Source: Alisma plantago-aquatica (Eukaryota; Streptophyta; Magnoliopsida; Alismatales; Alismataceae). From it: a stretch of DNA of 64,000 nt. The notes beneath the pieces were generated by a model. That model was not told the origin of the DNA, ran no database searches, and saw only the letters and a program-made list of their open reading frames with translations. The stretch is taken from contig OY856413.1 of assembly GCA_963693085.1 (NCBI GenBank), positions 472,008,879 to 472,072,878 on the forward strand, given 5' to 3'. The stretch's first letter is position 1. Each line of letters begins with the position of its first letter. Below, piece by piece: positions 1 through 8,364 of this stretch. Both the position numbers and the translations under genes were made by a program.

Positions 1-154
1 ATCTGCGGTCCGGACCGGACCGGACCGAAGACCGAATTCATCAAAATTTCCGGACCGCAGACCGGACCGAACTCAAAATGGACCGTATCGGACCGGACTG
101 AATCGAGCAGTCCAGTCCGGTTTTGCGGTCTGGACCATTATTTGCTCACCCCTA
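1..154. mobile_element. Terminal part of a hAT-like DNA transposon
   Basis: The segment is packed with GGACCG/CGGTCC words in both orientations, as in the subterminal repeats that bind hAT transposases. It ends with ATTTGCTCACCCCTA, whose complement TAGGGGTGAGCA resembles plant hAT termini. Immediately after base 154 the reverse transcriptase of the Athila-like element continues in frame, so 154 is a sharp insertion edge. The predicted 8-bp target duplication is AATGCACC at 155-162; its partner lies outside the window. No transposase is visible. hAT assignment is inference from the terminus and subterminal repeats. Confidence 0.55.
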
Positions 155-1111
155 AATGCACCTGCAACTTTCCAACATTGCATGGCTGTTATATTTACCG
201 GTCTCACTGAAACCATTATGGAAGTTTTCATGGATGATTTTTCTGTATACGGAGATTCATTCGATTCATGTCTAAAACACCTCTCCCTGGTCCTCAAACG
301 ATGTAAAGAAGCACATCTTGTGCTCAACTTGGGGAAGTGTCATTTTATGGTAAAGGAAGGAATTGTCCTCGGCCATAAGGTCAGCAATAGAGGAATTGAA
401 GTAGATAAAGGCAAGATTGAAGTGATTTCCAAGCTCTATGTCCCTATCAATGTAAAGGAAGTTCGAGCATTCCTTGTTCATGCAGGATTCTATAGTCTGT
501 TTATAAAGAACTTCTCAAAAATAACCAAGCCAATGACACATTTGTTACTAAAGGATGTTGAATTCAATTTTGACGAAGAATGTGTTAAAAGCTTCAACAC
601 ACTGAAGCATGCCCTTACAACCACACCCATCATTAGTGCTCCCGATTAGAACCACCCTTTTGAAATCATGTGTGATGCAAGCGATTTTGTTGTAGGTGTT
701 GTCTTGGGCCAATACATAGAAAAGAAACATTATGTGATCTATTATGCATCAAAGACTCTCGATGAAGCTCAGAGGAATTACGCTACTACTGAGAAAGAAC
801 TTCTGGAAGTCGTGTATGCCTTCGACAAGTTCAGATCCTACCTAATTGGTTCAAAGGTCATTGTCTACACAGATCACGCTACCATTCCTTACCTTCTGGC
901 AAAGAAAGATGCAAAACCTAGGTTAATCAGAATGATTCTCCTATTACAAGAATTTGATCTAGAAATCAGAGATAAAAAAGGTACAGAGAATGTTATAGCA
1001 GACCACCTCAATCGCATCTACACTCTGGATACTGAGAAGATTCCGATCAATGATTCCCTTCCAGATGATCATCTAATGAAGGTCTCAGAAGCTTTACCAT
1101 GGTACTCAGAC
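155..1111 (+). pseudogene. Athila-like reverse transcriptase and RNase H, broken
   Basis: The reading frame starts at the hAT edge and runs to the Tekay-A insertion. The RT palm motif is FMDD near 229-240, followed by the connection region. RNase H starts with CDAS at 671-682, continues through a [12 protein letters not shown] helix and ends with a TDHA motif near 868-880. An in-frame TAG at 647-649 separates RT from RNase H. The frame continues in phase across the Tekay-A insertion at 10772. In life these domains copy element RNA into DNA and degrade the RNA template. Upstream RT motifs are lost to the hAT insertion or lie outside the window. Confidence 0.85.
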
Positions 1112-1840
1112 TGTTATGACCCACGTTTCGTTTTACCAGTAAGTACCTTGGTTAGTGCATAATTGAACTAGTTATGTTGAGATGAGCACTTGCTTTTGTT
1201 AATAATGTTTTGAGCTTTGAGCTAGTGTTATTGTATCATTAGATTGTTTTCTGGTCCTGAGGTTGAGGACAAGTTTGTGCTTAATCCGTTGCCGAAGAAA
1301 TCATGCGAAACCGATCTACGAGTAAAAAGATATAAGCTTTTTAGTGTGCAGGGACCTATGTGTAATTTCAGAAAGTTTCTGGGCAATTTACATCCGGCCC
1401 CCTGGGCGCCCTTCCTTATCCTTTCCTTCAGTTTCCCTTTTTAACTCTATTAACCGACTTTGGAATGAACGATAGTTCATTTCCTTCGGTTGCCGCCTGG
1501 GAAAAACAGAGAAGGAGAAAGGGAGAGAGAGCAAGCTAGAGGAGAAGCTAGGCAACCAAGCTCCTTCCTTCCCCGTTCTTCTTCGATTTCTTCATCTTCT
1601 CCAGCCAAATCAACCGGCTGCATCATCTTCTTCTTCTTCACCTTCTTCTTCCTCCTGCAGCCATGAAGAAGACGACCATGGAGATGGTCTAGGGAGCGAA
1701 CGGTGCTTCCCCCTCCGTTCTTTCTTCTTGCCAAGTGCTTGCTAGGTCAATCTGAAGCTATAGGAGTGATTCGGGTAAGAATCGTCCACCGAATCGACCC
1801 CAATCGTCTCTTCTATTTCTGCAATTTCCGCCCCTGCGTA

Positions 1841-2121
1841 GGTTGCACGGCGTGCAAATCCGTTTTGCACGGCGTGCAACATTGCAGATAGCTGATTTAG
1901 GGAATTCCGTTTCTGCGCAGGTGCACGGCGTGCAAAGTCAGTTTGCACGGCGTGCAAAGTTACAGATAGAGGAACGAGTTTCAGCCCAGGTGCACGGCGT
2001 GCAAATCAGTTTGCACGGCGTGCAAATCAGTTTGCATGGCGTGCAAAGTGACAGAAAAATAGAACAGAAGTGCACGGAAGGTGCACGGCGTGCAGTCTGG
2101 GTGCACGGCGTGCACGTTGCT
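1841..2121 (+). repeat. Array of nine TTGCACG-G-CGTGCAA palindromes
   Basis: Nine copies of a 7-bp inverted repeat around one G, many about 20 bp apart with spacer AATCAGT or similar. The partner array in the 3' LTR (9092-9372) also has nine copies but differs in which units are present: one TTTGCACGGCGTGCAAG unit is extra there, and one unit ending CAGTCTGG is missing. The array has therefore gained and lost units since insertion. Function unknown; candidates are protein binding sites or a structured RNA leader. Confidence 0.9.
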
Positions 2122-2464
2122 GTCAAGGGCAGAATTAGGCGTGTTTGTGGACGTTTTTCGGTGTATACGAACACACCGAAGTGGGTGAGTAGCAGTTCAT
2201 TTAGAAATCATTATTTAACTCATTTTAAATGTTTATTTGTTTCAGTATCAGTTGATATGACTCCTGAACAGTATAACATGTACTTTAGTATGATAAGTTC
2301 ATTGGAACTTGAATTGCATGATGTAAATGATGAAAAAGAGGAAATTCTACGTCTTACAGTTGCTATATGATATTTCTGTTTAAATGTTTATTTGTTAGTT
2401 TATTAATAGACCTAAGTGCCCTAACACCGTAGAACCCCTAAAGGAAGGTCTGTTGCTTAGGGGT

Positions 2465-2660
2465 GAAACTCGTGTCCAACATCAACCGGTTGAGTAATTC
2501 TGGTGGCACGAGGATAGAAAGAGAGGCAGTGTCTAACAACAATCGTGTGTGTGTCACGATGGCACTGGGAAAGAAACAAAAAGAAAACTTGGTTATCTAA
2601 CATCATTCGTGCGTGTGTCACGAAGGTAACCCTGTGACCCTCCGCCGGTGTACTCCGGTT
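2465..2660 (+). other. Tandem two-tier hairpins in Tekay-A 5' LTR
   Basis: Outer stems are CTCGTG/CACGAG (2469-2474 with 2507-2512), CAGTG/CACTG (2527-2531 with 2563-2567) and GGTTA/TAACC (2591-2595 with 2627-2631). Inside the second and third are ATCGTG/CACGAT (2542-2547 with 2555-2560) and TTCGTG/CACGAA (2606-2611 with 2619-2624), with loops TGTGTGT and CGTGTGT. A further stem CCGG/CCGG (2645-2648 with 2655-2658) encloses TGTACT. The series recurs in the 3' LTR (about 9720-9915) and, with base-pair-preserving changes, in Tekay-B. Confidence 0.7.
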
Positions 2661-3517
2661 AAAGGAGGAGTCGGGAGCACACGTGGTTGTGCATTGAGGC
2701 CGTAGAGCCTATGTTTCTGGCCGGAGAGCCAGGGGTCCTGTAGCAGAGCAGGGCTGGCGTCAGACTTAGCATTTCCCGGGTGTGTCGCGAAGTCTTGTAT
2801 GGTGGGACCGTAGCATGAATTTGCTACGGATCTTTATATGCAGAGTACACTGCATATGTTTAGGGCATAATAATAAAATGGATAAATAATCAAGTAGGTT
2901 CACAGTAAATTTATATAACTGTTTATTTACCTAAAATACATGTTAATGCTTAGAAATGTGGTTATTGTCTGTATATTTGCTATGCTAATAGAACTGCCCT
3001 GCTTGAACGGTATATTTGTTTATTTCATTTTATAAACCTGACGAGTTGTTTAATGATAGCTAAGTGAAATGTTATTCACTGAGTGAGTAGGCTCATACCT
3101 CTACTCAAAACATTTTCAGGTCAGCATCAGCATCAGGAATCAGAAGGATCGTTTCACCCTAACGCTTAGTCGATAGAAGGTTTGTTGTTAGTCTAGATAG
3201 AGGTCTCTTAGTCCATTCCCCTCAATCCTCGGGACAAGGTATGAGTGAGAGAGAGAATGTGTACACAAATGTAAATTAATGTTATGCTTCCTTTATGTTA
3301 ATCAATGTATTATGCTGTAGACTCTGTTTATCTTACTAGTCAGTTTAATAGAGAAGTTTCTGCAGTTTGTTTAGTTCTTGTTTACAGCTTAAACTTGATT
3401 ATCAATTAAATGCCTTTGATTGTTTTAAAAGTGACGAATGGTTGGTTATGTGTTAATCCCTCCGTCGCGCCCTAATCTCGTGATTAGTGGTTAGTGTGAG
3501 ATTGGGGTGTGACAGCT

Positions 3518-3530
3518 TGGTATCAGAGCT
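3518..3530 (+). promoter_or_regulatory. Primer-binding site of Tekay-A (initiator tRNA-Met)
   Basis: TGGTATCAGAGCT, three bases after the LTR, is the complement expected for the 3' end of plant initiator tRNA-Met, which primes minus-strand DNA synthesis. Confidence 0.92.
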
Positions 3531-3651
3531 TAGGTTGAGTACATAGTTACTCAGAGTCCAGGTCAGGGGACGATAAGAGACCAATAGGATTAAGGTTTAG
3601 GTGTCTTTCTTCTATCTGTAGTTTTCTAACAGGAAATACTCTGTTATATCA

Positions 3652-4860
3652 TTGCAGATAGCAGGAAGAGGCTTTGATCGCGATGATCAGGCCGAGAGCC
3701 ATGTTGGCCCTGATCCTTTGTACTTGGGTCCAGGTGGTGGTGACCACGTGGATGAAGCATCCCGGATGTACAGGATGTTTCTGGAAACCAAAGAAAAGTA
3801 CAAGGCTGATAGGCGAGTTTCTTCTTCTACCAGCAGTAAAGATCTGATGCGATCTTATGAGCTTGTAAAGAAGCTTGGTGGCACGGAGTTTAGTGGCACT
3901 ACAGATCCAGCAGAGGCTGATGAATGGTTTAGACAGATAGAGAAGGTCTTTCGTCTGATGGAGCTTTCAGAAGAGAAAAAGATTAATCATGCAGTCTATC
4001 TTTTGACATGCGATGCAAAGTTGTGGTGGCGTGGTGTGGAAGAAAAGAGGAGAGGTACAGAGCTTTCCTGGCAGGATTTCTCTGAGGAGTTTCATCTCAA
4101 ATTCTATCCACCCACTTTTCTTAATGAGAAAATCAGGCAGTTACAGAATATTAAGCAGGGGAACATGACAGTTACAGAATATGAAGCGTTTTTCACACGG
4201 TTGGCAAACTTTTGTCCACAGCTTATTCCTGATAACATAGAGAGATGTAGAAGGTTTCAGGAAGGACTAAGGCCAGAGATTCGGCATACAGTTTCTGCTA
4301 CTAGTAGGAGGAACAGAGAGAACTTTGGTGAGTTTGTTGAGGCTGCTAGACAGGTTGAAGAATCTGTGAATGCTGACAAGGTGCCTGAGTCTAAGAAAAG
4401 ATCTGCAGACTTCAGTAGAGGGCAATCCAGTAGTGGATACAGAGGTGGAGGTAGAGGTTTCTTTTCTAAGCTTGGGCGTGGCCTTGGTTGTTTCGGCAGG
4501 CAGAGATCTGAGGATGTCACTACTTCTAGAGGCAGAGGAGGATACAACCCAGGAAGATGGGGCAGTGTCGATAGTGGACAGTCTTCTGGGTCGTCAATGT
4601 CAGTGACAGGTTCTCAGAGGCAAGAGATACCACCATGTGACAAATGCGGAAGGCCACACACTGGTCAGTGTTGGGGTGCAAATTCTCGAGGTTGTTTTAT
4701 CTGTGGACAAGTAGGACATTTCAAAAAGGAGTGTCCTCAGCTTCGACAAACAGCATCGCAAGCTTTCCAACCTCAATACCATGATGTTCCAAGTTCTTCT
4801 GTGGCTTCTGGATCTAGAGGTGGTGGAGTGTCTAGTGGCAGGAGTGGTCAGAGAGGATAG
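3652..4860 (+). CDS. gag: Tekay-A gag (capsid and nucleocapsid)
   Basis: The frame gives about 400 residues. A capsid-type retrotransposon gag domain spans roughly residues 75-230 (GTTDPAEADEW, then WWRG and the FYPP region), followed by a basic Gly/Arg/Ser-rich stretch. Two zinc-knuckle-like motifs follow: CDKCGRPHTGQC and CFICGQVGHFKKEC. Gag would package element RNA into virus-like particles. The start is uncertain: 3652 is TTG, the usual position after the acceptor-like AG reads ATA (3658-3660), and the first in-frame ATG is 3766. Tekay-B also has ATA there. TAG at 4858-4860 separates gag from protease in the same frame, so the stop is either decay or a regulated terminator. Confidence 0.88.
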   Translation: MQIAGRGFDRDDQAESHVGPDPLYLGPGGGDHVDEASRMYRMFLETKEKYKADRRVSSSTSSKDLMRSYELVKKLGGTEFSGTTDPAEADEWFRQIEKVFRLMELSEEKKINHAVYLLTCDAKLWWRGVEEKRRGTELSWQDFSEEFHLKFYPPTFLNEKIRQLQNIKQGNMTVTEYEAFFTRLANFCPQLIPDNIERCRRFQEGLRPEIRHTVSATSRRNRENFGEFVEAARQVEESVNADKVPESKKRSADFSRGQSSSGYRGGGRGFFSKLGRGLGCFGRQRSEDVTTSRGRGGYNPGRWGSVDSGQSSGSSMSVTGSQRQEIPPCDKCGRPHTGQCWGANSRGCFICGQVGHFKKECPQLRQTASQAFQPQYHDVPSSSVASGSRGGGVSSGRSGQRG

Positions 4861-4896
4861 CGTGGTAGAGGGAGAGCTTCAGCACGTTTCTTCTCT

Positions 4897-7230
4897 TTGA
4901 CACCTCAGGAAGGTATAATTTCTTCACAAGTTGTTACAGGAGAGATGCTTTTGTTTAATAGTATACCAGTTTCAGTTTTGATAGATCCGGGAGCTACTCA
5001 TTCTTTTATACGACGTTCTTTAGTTGATGAACTTAATCTGTTAACTCAAGAGTTGGCAGATGAGTTAGTGTTGAGGGTTCCACTAGGTGGACCAACGGTT
5101 TTATCCGAGTCTTGTCCCGGATGCTTGTTATCTTTTGGAGGTTTTACCTTCGCTGCTAATCTCATACCTTTGGATGTAAATACTTTTCAAGTCATCTTGG
5201 GTATGGATTGTCTTGAAGCATATCGAGTGCAACTCGATTGTTGGAAGAAGGAAGCTACCTTTCAACTAGGGGAATTTTCTTGTGTCTTTACTGGAGACAG
5301 GAAAGTTCTGCCTACGTGCATAATATCAGCTGTTGTAGCTGATAAGATGTTACAGAAGGGATGTGAAGCGTTCCTTGCTCATGTGGTTGACACCAGAGCA
5401 GAGAAGAGCACCGCCAGTGTTTATGATGTGCCTGTGGTTCGTGAGTTCTCTGACGTTTTTCCAGAGGAGTTACCAGGCTTACCTCCTGTCAGAGACATTG
5501 ATTTTGAAATTCAGATATATCCAGGTAGTCATCCAATAGCACTGCCAGCCTATAGAATGGCACCTGCTGAGTTGAAGGAACTCAAGGTGCAGTTACAGGA
5601 GTTACTAGATAAGGGTTTCATTAGACCCAGTTCTTCACCGTGGGGTGCTCCAGTCCTGTTTGTTAAGAAAAAGGATGGTACCATGCGTCTCTGTATAGAT
5701 TACAGACAACTGAACAAGATCACTATAAAGAACAAGTATCCATTGCCGAGAATAGATGATCTGTTTGATCAGTTGCGTGGAGCGACTATCTTTTCAAAAA
5801 TAGATTTGAGATCTGGATATCATCAGCTTAGGATAAAGGCTTCTGATATTCCCAAAATAGCTTTCAGAACCAGGTATGGGCATTATGAGTTTTTGGTCAT
5901 GTCGTTTGGACTGACCAATGCCCCAGCAGCCTTTATGGATATGATGAACCGGATTTTCAAACCGTTCCTAGATCAGTTTATTGTAGTCTTTATAGATGAT
6001 ATTCTGATCTATTCCAGAGACGATGAACAGCACGAGAAACACCTGAGAGTAGTGTTGCAGTTGTTGAGACAACACCAGTTGTTTGCTAAATTCAGCAAAT
6101 GCGAGTTCTGGTTGGCTGAGGTAGCATTTCTTGGACATGTTATCTCGAGAGGTGGAGTTAGTGTTGACCCTAAGAAAGTTGATTCTGTACTTCAGTGGGA
6201 ACAGCCTAAGACTCCTACTGAGATTAGAAGTTTCTTGGGATTAGCAGGTTATTACAGAAGGTTCATACAGAACTTCAGTGCGTTAGCATCACCTTTGACA
6301 CGCTTGACGAGGAAGGATGCACCGTTTGTTTGGTCTGATAACTGCGAGAAGAGTTTCCAGATTTTGAAAAGGAAGTTGACCACAGCGCCAGTGTTAGTGT
6401 TGCCTGAGGCAGATAAAGGTTATACAGTGTTCTGTGATGCTTCCAGGAGAGGTTTGGGCTGTGTACTAATGCAAGAAGGCAAAGTTGTGGCTTACGCATC
6501 TAGACAGCTTAAGAAGAATGAAGAGAATTACCCTGTTCATGATTTGGAATTAGCTGCTATAGTTCATGCTCTTAAGACATGGCGTCACTACTTGTATGGT
6601 GAGACATGTCAGGTGTTTACAGACCATAAGAGCCTGAAATATATCTTCACTCAGAGAGACTTGAATTTGAGACAGCACAGATGGCTTGAGCTGATTAAAG
6701 ACTACGATGTGACAATCGATTACCATCCTGGTAAGGCGAATGTTGTAGCTGATGCTTTGAGTAGAAAGTCAAGTTCAACAGCTGATGCATTTTCTATGGC
6801 ATGTTTCAAGAGGGACTTTCTTGTAGAGATGCGAAAATTGAACTTGGACTTGGATGTGACTGGACAAAGTGGGTTGATTGCTCAGATGCAAGTCAGACCT
6901 ACTTTTTATAATCAGATTAAGGAATTACAGCAGAGTGATGATGAGTTGTGGCAAATCATGCAGGATATGTCAGAAGGTAAGAGAACAGAGTTCAGGTTTT
7001 CTAATGAAGGCATGTTGTATCTTCATGATAAGTTATGTGTACCTGGAAACAGTGAGCTGAAAGAGCAGATTCTTGAGGAAGCGCATACTTCTATGTATGC
7101 TATGCATCCAGGTAACACAAAGATGTACAGGAATCTCAAGGAGTTGTACTGGTGGTCTGGTATGAAAAAGGATGTGGCTGAATACGTGGCTAGGTGCGGG
7201 GTGTGTCGGCAGGTTAAGGTTGAGCATTAG
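4897..7230 (+). CDS. pol: Tekay-A pol, first part: protease, RT, RNase H, integrase zinc domain
   Basis: About 777 residues in the gag frame. The aspartic protease motif is at residues 30-38 but reads D-P-G where D-S-G or D-T-G is usual (codon 4987-4989), so proteolysis may be impaired. Reverse transcriptase includes [17 protein letters not shown] and the active site FIDD near 5992-6003. RNase H begins FCDAS at 6430 with a [10 protein letters not shown] motif at about 6619-6648. The integrase HHCC zinc domain ends CGVCRQVK just before TAG at 7228-7230. The frame resumes unchanged at 7246. Initiation at 4897 is nominal; the protein would be made as gag-pol. Confidence 0.92.
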   Translation: MTPQEGIISSQVVTGEMLLFNSIPVSVLIDPGATHSFIRRSLVDELNLLTQELADELVLRVPLGGPTVLSESCPGCLLSFGGFTFAANLIPLDVNTFQVILGMDCLEAYRVQLDCWKKEATFQLGEFSCVFTGDRKVLPTCIISAVVADKMLQKGCEAFLAHVVDTRAEKSTASVYDVPVVREFSDVFPEELPGLPPVRDIDFEIQIYPGSHPIALPAYRMAPAELKELKVQLQELLDKGFIRPSSSPWGAPVLFVKKKDGTMRLCIDYRQLNKITIKNKYPLPRIDDLFDQLRGATIFSKIDLRSGYHQLRIKASDIPKIAFRTRYGHYEFLVMSFGLTNAPAAFMDMMNRIFKPFLDQFIVVFIDDILIYSRDDEQHEKHLRVVLQLLRQHQLFAKFSKCEFWLAEVAFLGHVISRGGVSVDPKKVDSVLQWEQPKTPTEIRSFLGLAGYYRRFIQNFSALASPLTRLTRKDAPFVWSDNCEKSFQILKRKLTTAPVLVLPEADKGYTVFCDASRRGLGCVLMQEGKVVAYASRQLKKNEENYPVHDLELAAIVHALKTWRHYLYGETCQVFTDHKSLKYIFTQRDLNLRQHRWLELIKDYDVTIDYHPGKANVVADALSRKSSSTADAFSMACFKRDFLVEMRKLNLDLDVTGQSGLIAQMQVRPTFYNQIKELQQSDDELWQIMQDMSEGKRTEFRFSNEGMLYLHDKLCVPGNSELKEQILEEAHTSMYAMHPGNTKMYRNLKELYWWSGMKKDVAEYVARCGVCRQVKVEH

Positions 7231-7245
7231 AAACCTGCTGGTACT

Positions 7246-8328
7246 TTGCAGTCGCTTCCTATACCAGAATGGAAATGGGAACACATCACGATGGACTTTG
7301 TGGTAGGATTACCCAGGACACAGAAGGGTTCAGACTCGATATGGGTGATTGTGGATAGACTAACTAAGTCTGCTCATTTTCTTCCTGTCAAGTCAACCTT
7401 TGACGCTTCTAAGCTGGCTAAAGTTTATGTGGATGAGGTAATCAGATTACATGGGATTCCAGTTTCCATTATTTCTGACAGAGATCCAAAGTTTACATCT
7501 AGATTCTGGAATCAGTTACATCATGCGTTGGGCACAAGGCTGAAGTTCAGTACGGCGTTTCACCCACAGACAGATGGTCAATCTGAGAGGACCATTCAGA
7601 CCCTTGAGGACATGCTGAGAGCATGCGTGCTACAGTTTATAGGTAACTGGGAAGAACACTTAAGCCTAATGGAGTTTGCATATAATAACAGTTACCATTC
7701 TAGTCTTGGAATGGCTCCATATGAAGCTCTTTATGGCAGGAAGTGTAGATCGCCAGTTTGTTGGTACGAGGTGGGTGAAAAAGAAATTCTTGGACCTGAG
7801 CTAGTTGATGTGACTACAGAGAAGATATCTGTGATCAGGGATCAGTTAAAAGCTGCTCAGGACAGACAGAAAAGTTATGCAGAAAGACGACGTCGACCTC
7901 TTGAGTTCGAGGTTGGTGACGAGGTTTATTTGAAGGTTTCACCGTGGAAGGGAGTGCTGAGGTTTGGCAGGAGGGGTAAGTTGACCCCTAGGTATATGGG
8001 TCCATATCCTATTGTTGAGAGGATTGGACCTGTAGCTTACAGGTTGGATTTGCCGTCTGAGTTGGCAAATCTTCATGATGTCTTCCACGTGTCTATGCTG
8101 AAAAAGTGTCATCCCGGTACAGAAAAGATTGTTGATCCAGAACCGGCGCAGCTTAGAACAGATGTGTCCTATGTAGAAGGACCAGTGCAGATAGTTGATC
8201 ACCGGATCAAAAAGCTTAAGAACCGCGAGATACCTTTAGTGAAGGTTTTATGGAGAAACCATAATATAGAGGAAGCTACGTGGGAGCTTGAATCAGAAAT
8301 GCGTAACAAGTTTCCTTTTCTCTTTTAG
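7246..8328 (+). CDS. pol: Tekay-A pol, second part: integrase core and chromodomain
   Basis: This continues pol in frame after the amber codon. The catalytic core shows the D,D,E pattern: MDFVVGLP near the start, ISDRDPKF around 7474-7497, and a glutamate in TDGQSERTIQTLEDM. A GPYPIVERIG-type C-terminal fold follows, then a chromodomain-like tail (VKVLWRNHNIEEATWE) ending in a normal TAG at 8326-8328. Chromodomain tails in plant chromoviruses steer insertion toward histone-marked heterochromatin. The segment is otherwise open. Confidence 0.92.
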   Translation: MQSLPIPEWKWEHITMDFVVGLPRTQKGSDSIWVIVDRLTKSAHFLPVKSTFDASKLAKVYVDEVIRLHGIPVSIISDRDPKFTSRFWNQLHHALGTRLKFSTAFHPQTDGQSERTIQTLEDMLRACVLQFIGNWEEHLSLMEFAYNNSYHSSLGMAPYEALYGRKCRSPVCWYEVGEKEILGPELVDVTTEKISVIRDQLKAAQDRQKSYAERRRRPLEFEVGDEVYLKVSPWKGVLRFGRRGKLTPRYMGPYPIVERIGPVAYRLDLPSELANLHDVFHVSMLKKCHPGTEKIVDPEPAQLRTDVSYVEGPVQIVDHRIKKLKNREIPLVKVLWRNHNIEEATWELESEMRNKFPFLF

Positions 8329-8350
8329 GAATTTCGGGACGAAATTCTTA

Positions 8351-8364
8351 TAAGGGAGGGAGAT
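8351..8364 (+). promoter_or_regulatory. Polypurine tract of Tekay-A
   Basis: TAAGGGAGGGAGAT abuts the 3' LTR and would prime plus-strand synthesis. The same 14 bases abut the Tekay-B 3' LTR. Confidence 0.9.

Larger units (their letters stand above)
1112..3514 (+). repeat. Tekay-A 5' LTR (2403 bp)
   Basis: It starts TGTTATGACC and ends GGGGTGTGACA, three bases before the primer-binding site. Parts in order are a U3-like segment, a CT-rich leader-like stretch (about 1550-1740), an array of TTGCACGGCGTGCAA palindromes (1841-2121), a consensus splice donor GTGAGT at 2185, a hairpin-rich region (2400-2800) and an AT-rich end. Short open frames inside it are chance products of the palindrome array or CT-rich leader and differ between the two LTRs. 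Confidence 0.95.
2185..3657 (+). other. Putative leader intron of Tekay-A
   Basis: A strong donor (TGG|GTGAGTAG) lies in the LTR. A strong acceptor (CTAAC branch-like site, pyrimidine-containing stretch, ATTGCAG|ATAGCAGG) lies exactly where the gag frame opens. Tekay-B has the same pair at 31491 and 33610. Splicing would remove the hairpin region and the PBS, leaving these only in full-length RNA. Inference only; no transcript evidence is available here. Confidence 0.4.

Noticed and set aside
1841..2121. CRISPR-like array of regularly spaced repeats
   Set aside because: The repeats are 15-bp palindromes with 5-bp near-identical spacers in a plant LTR, duplicated in the other LTR. There are no unique spacers and no cas genes.
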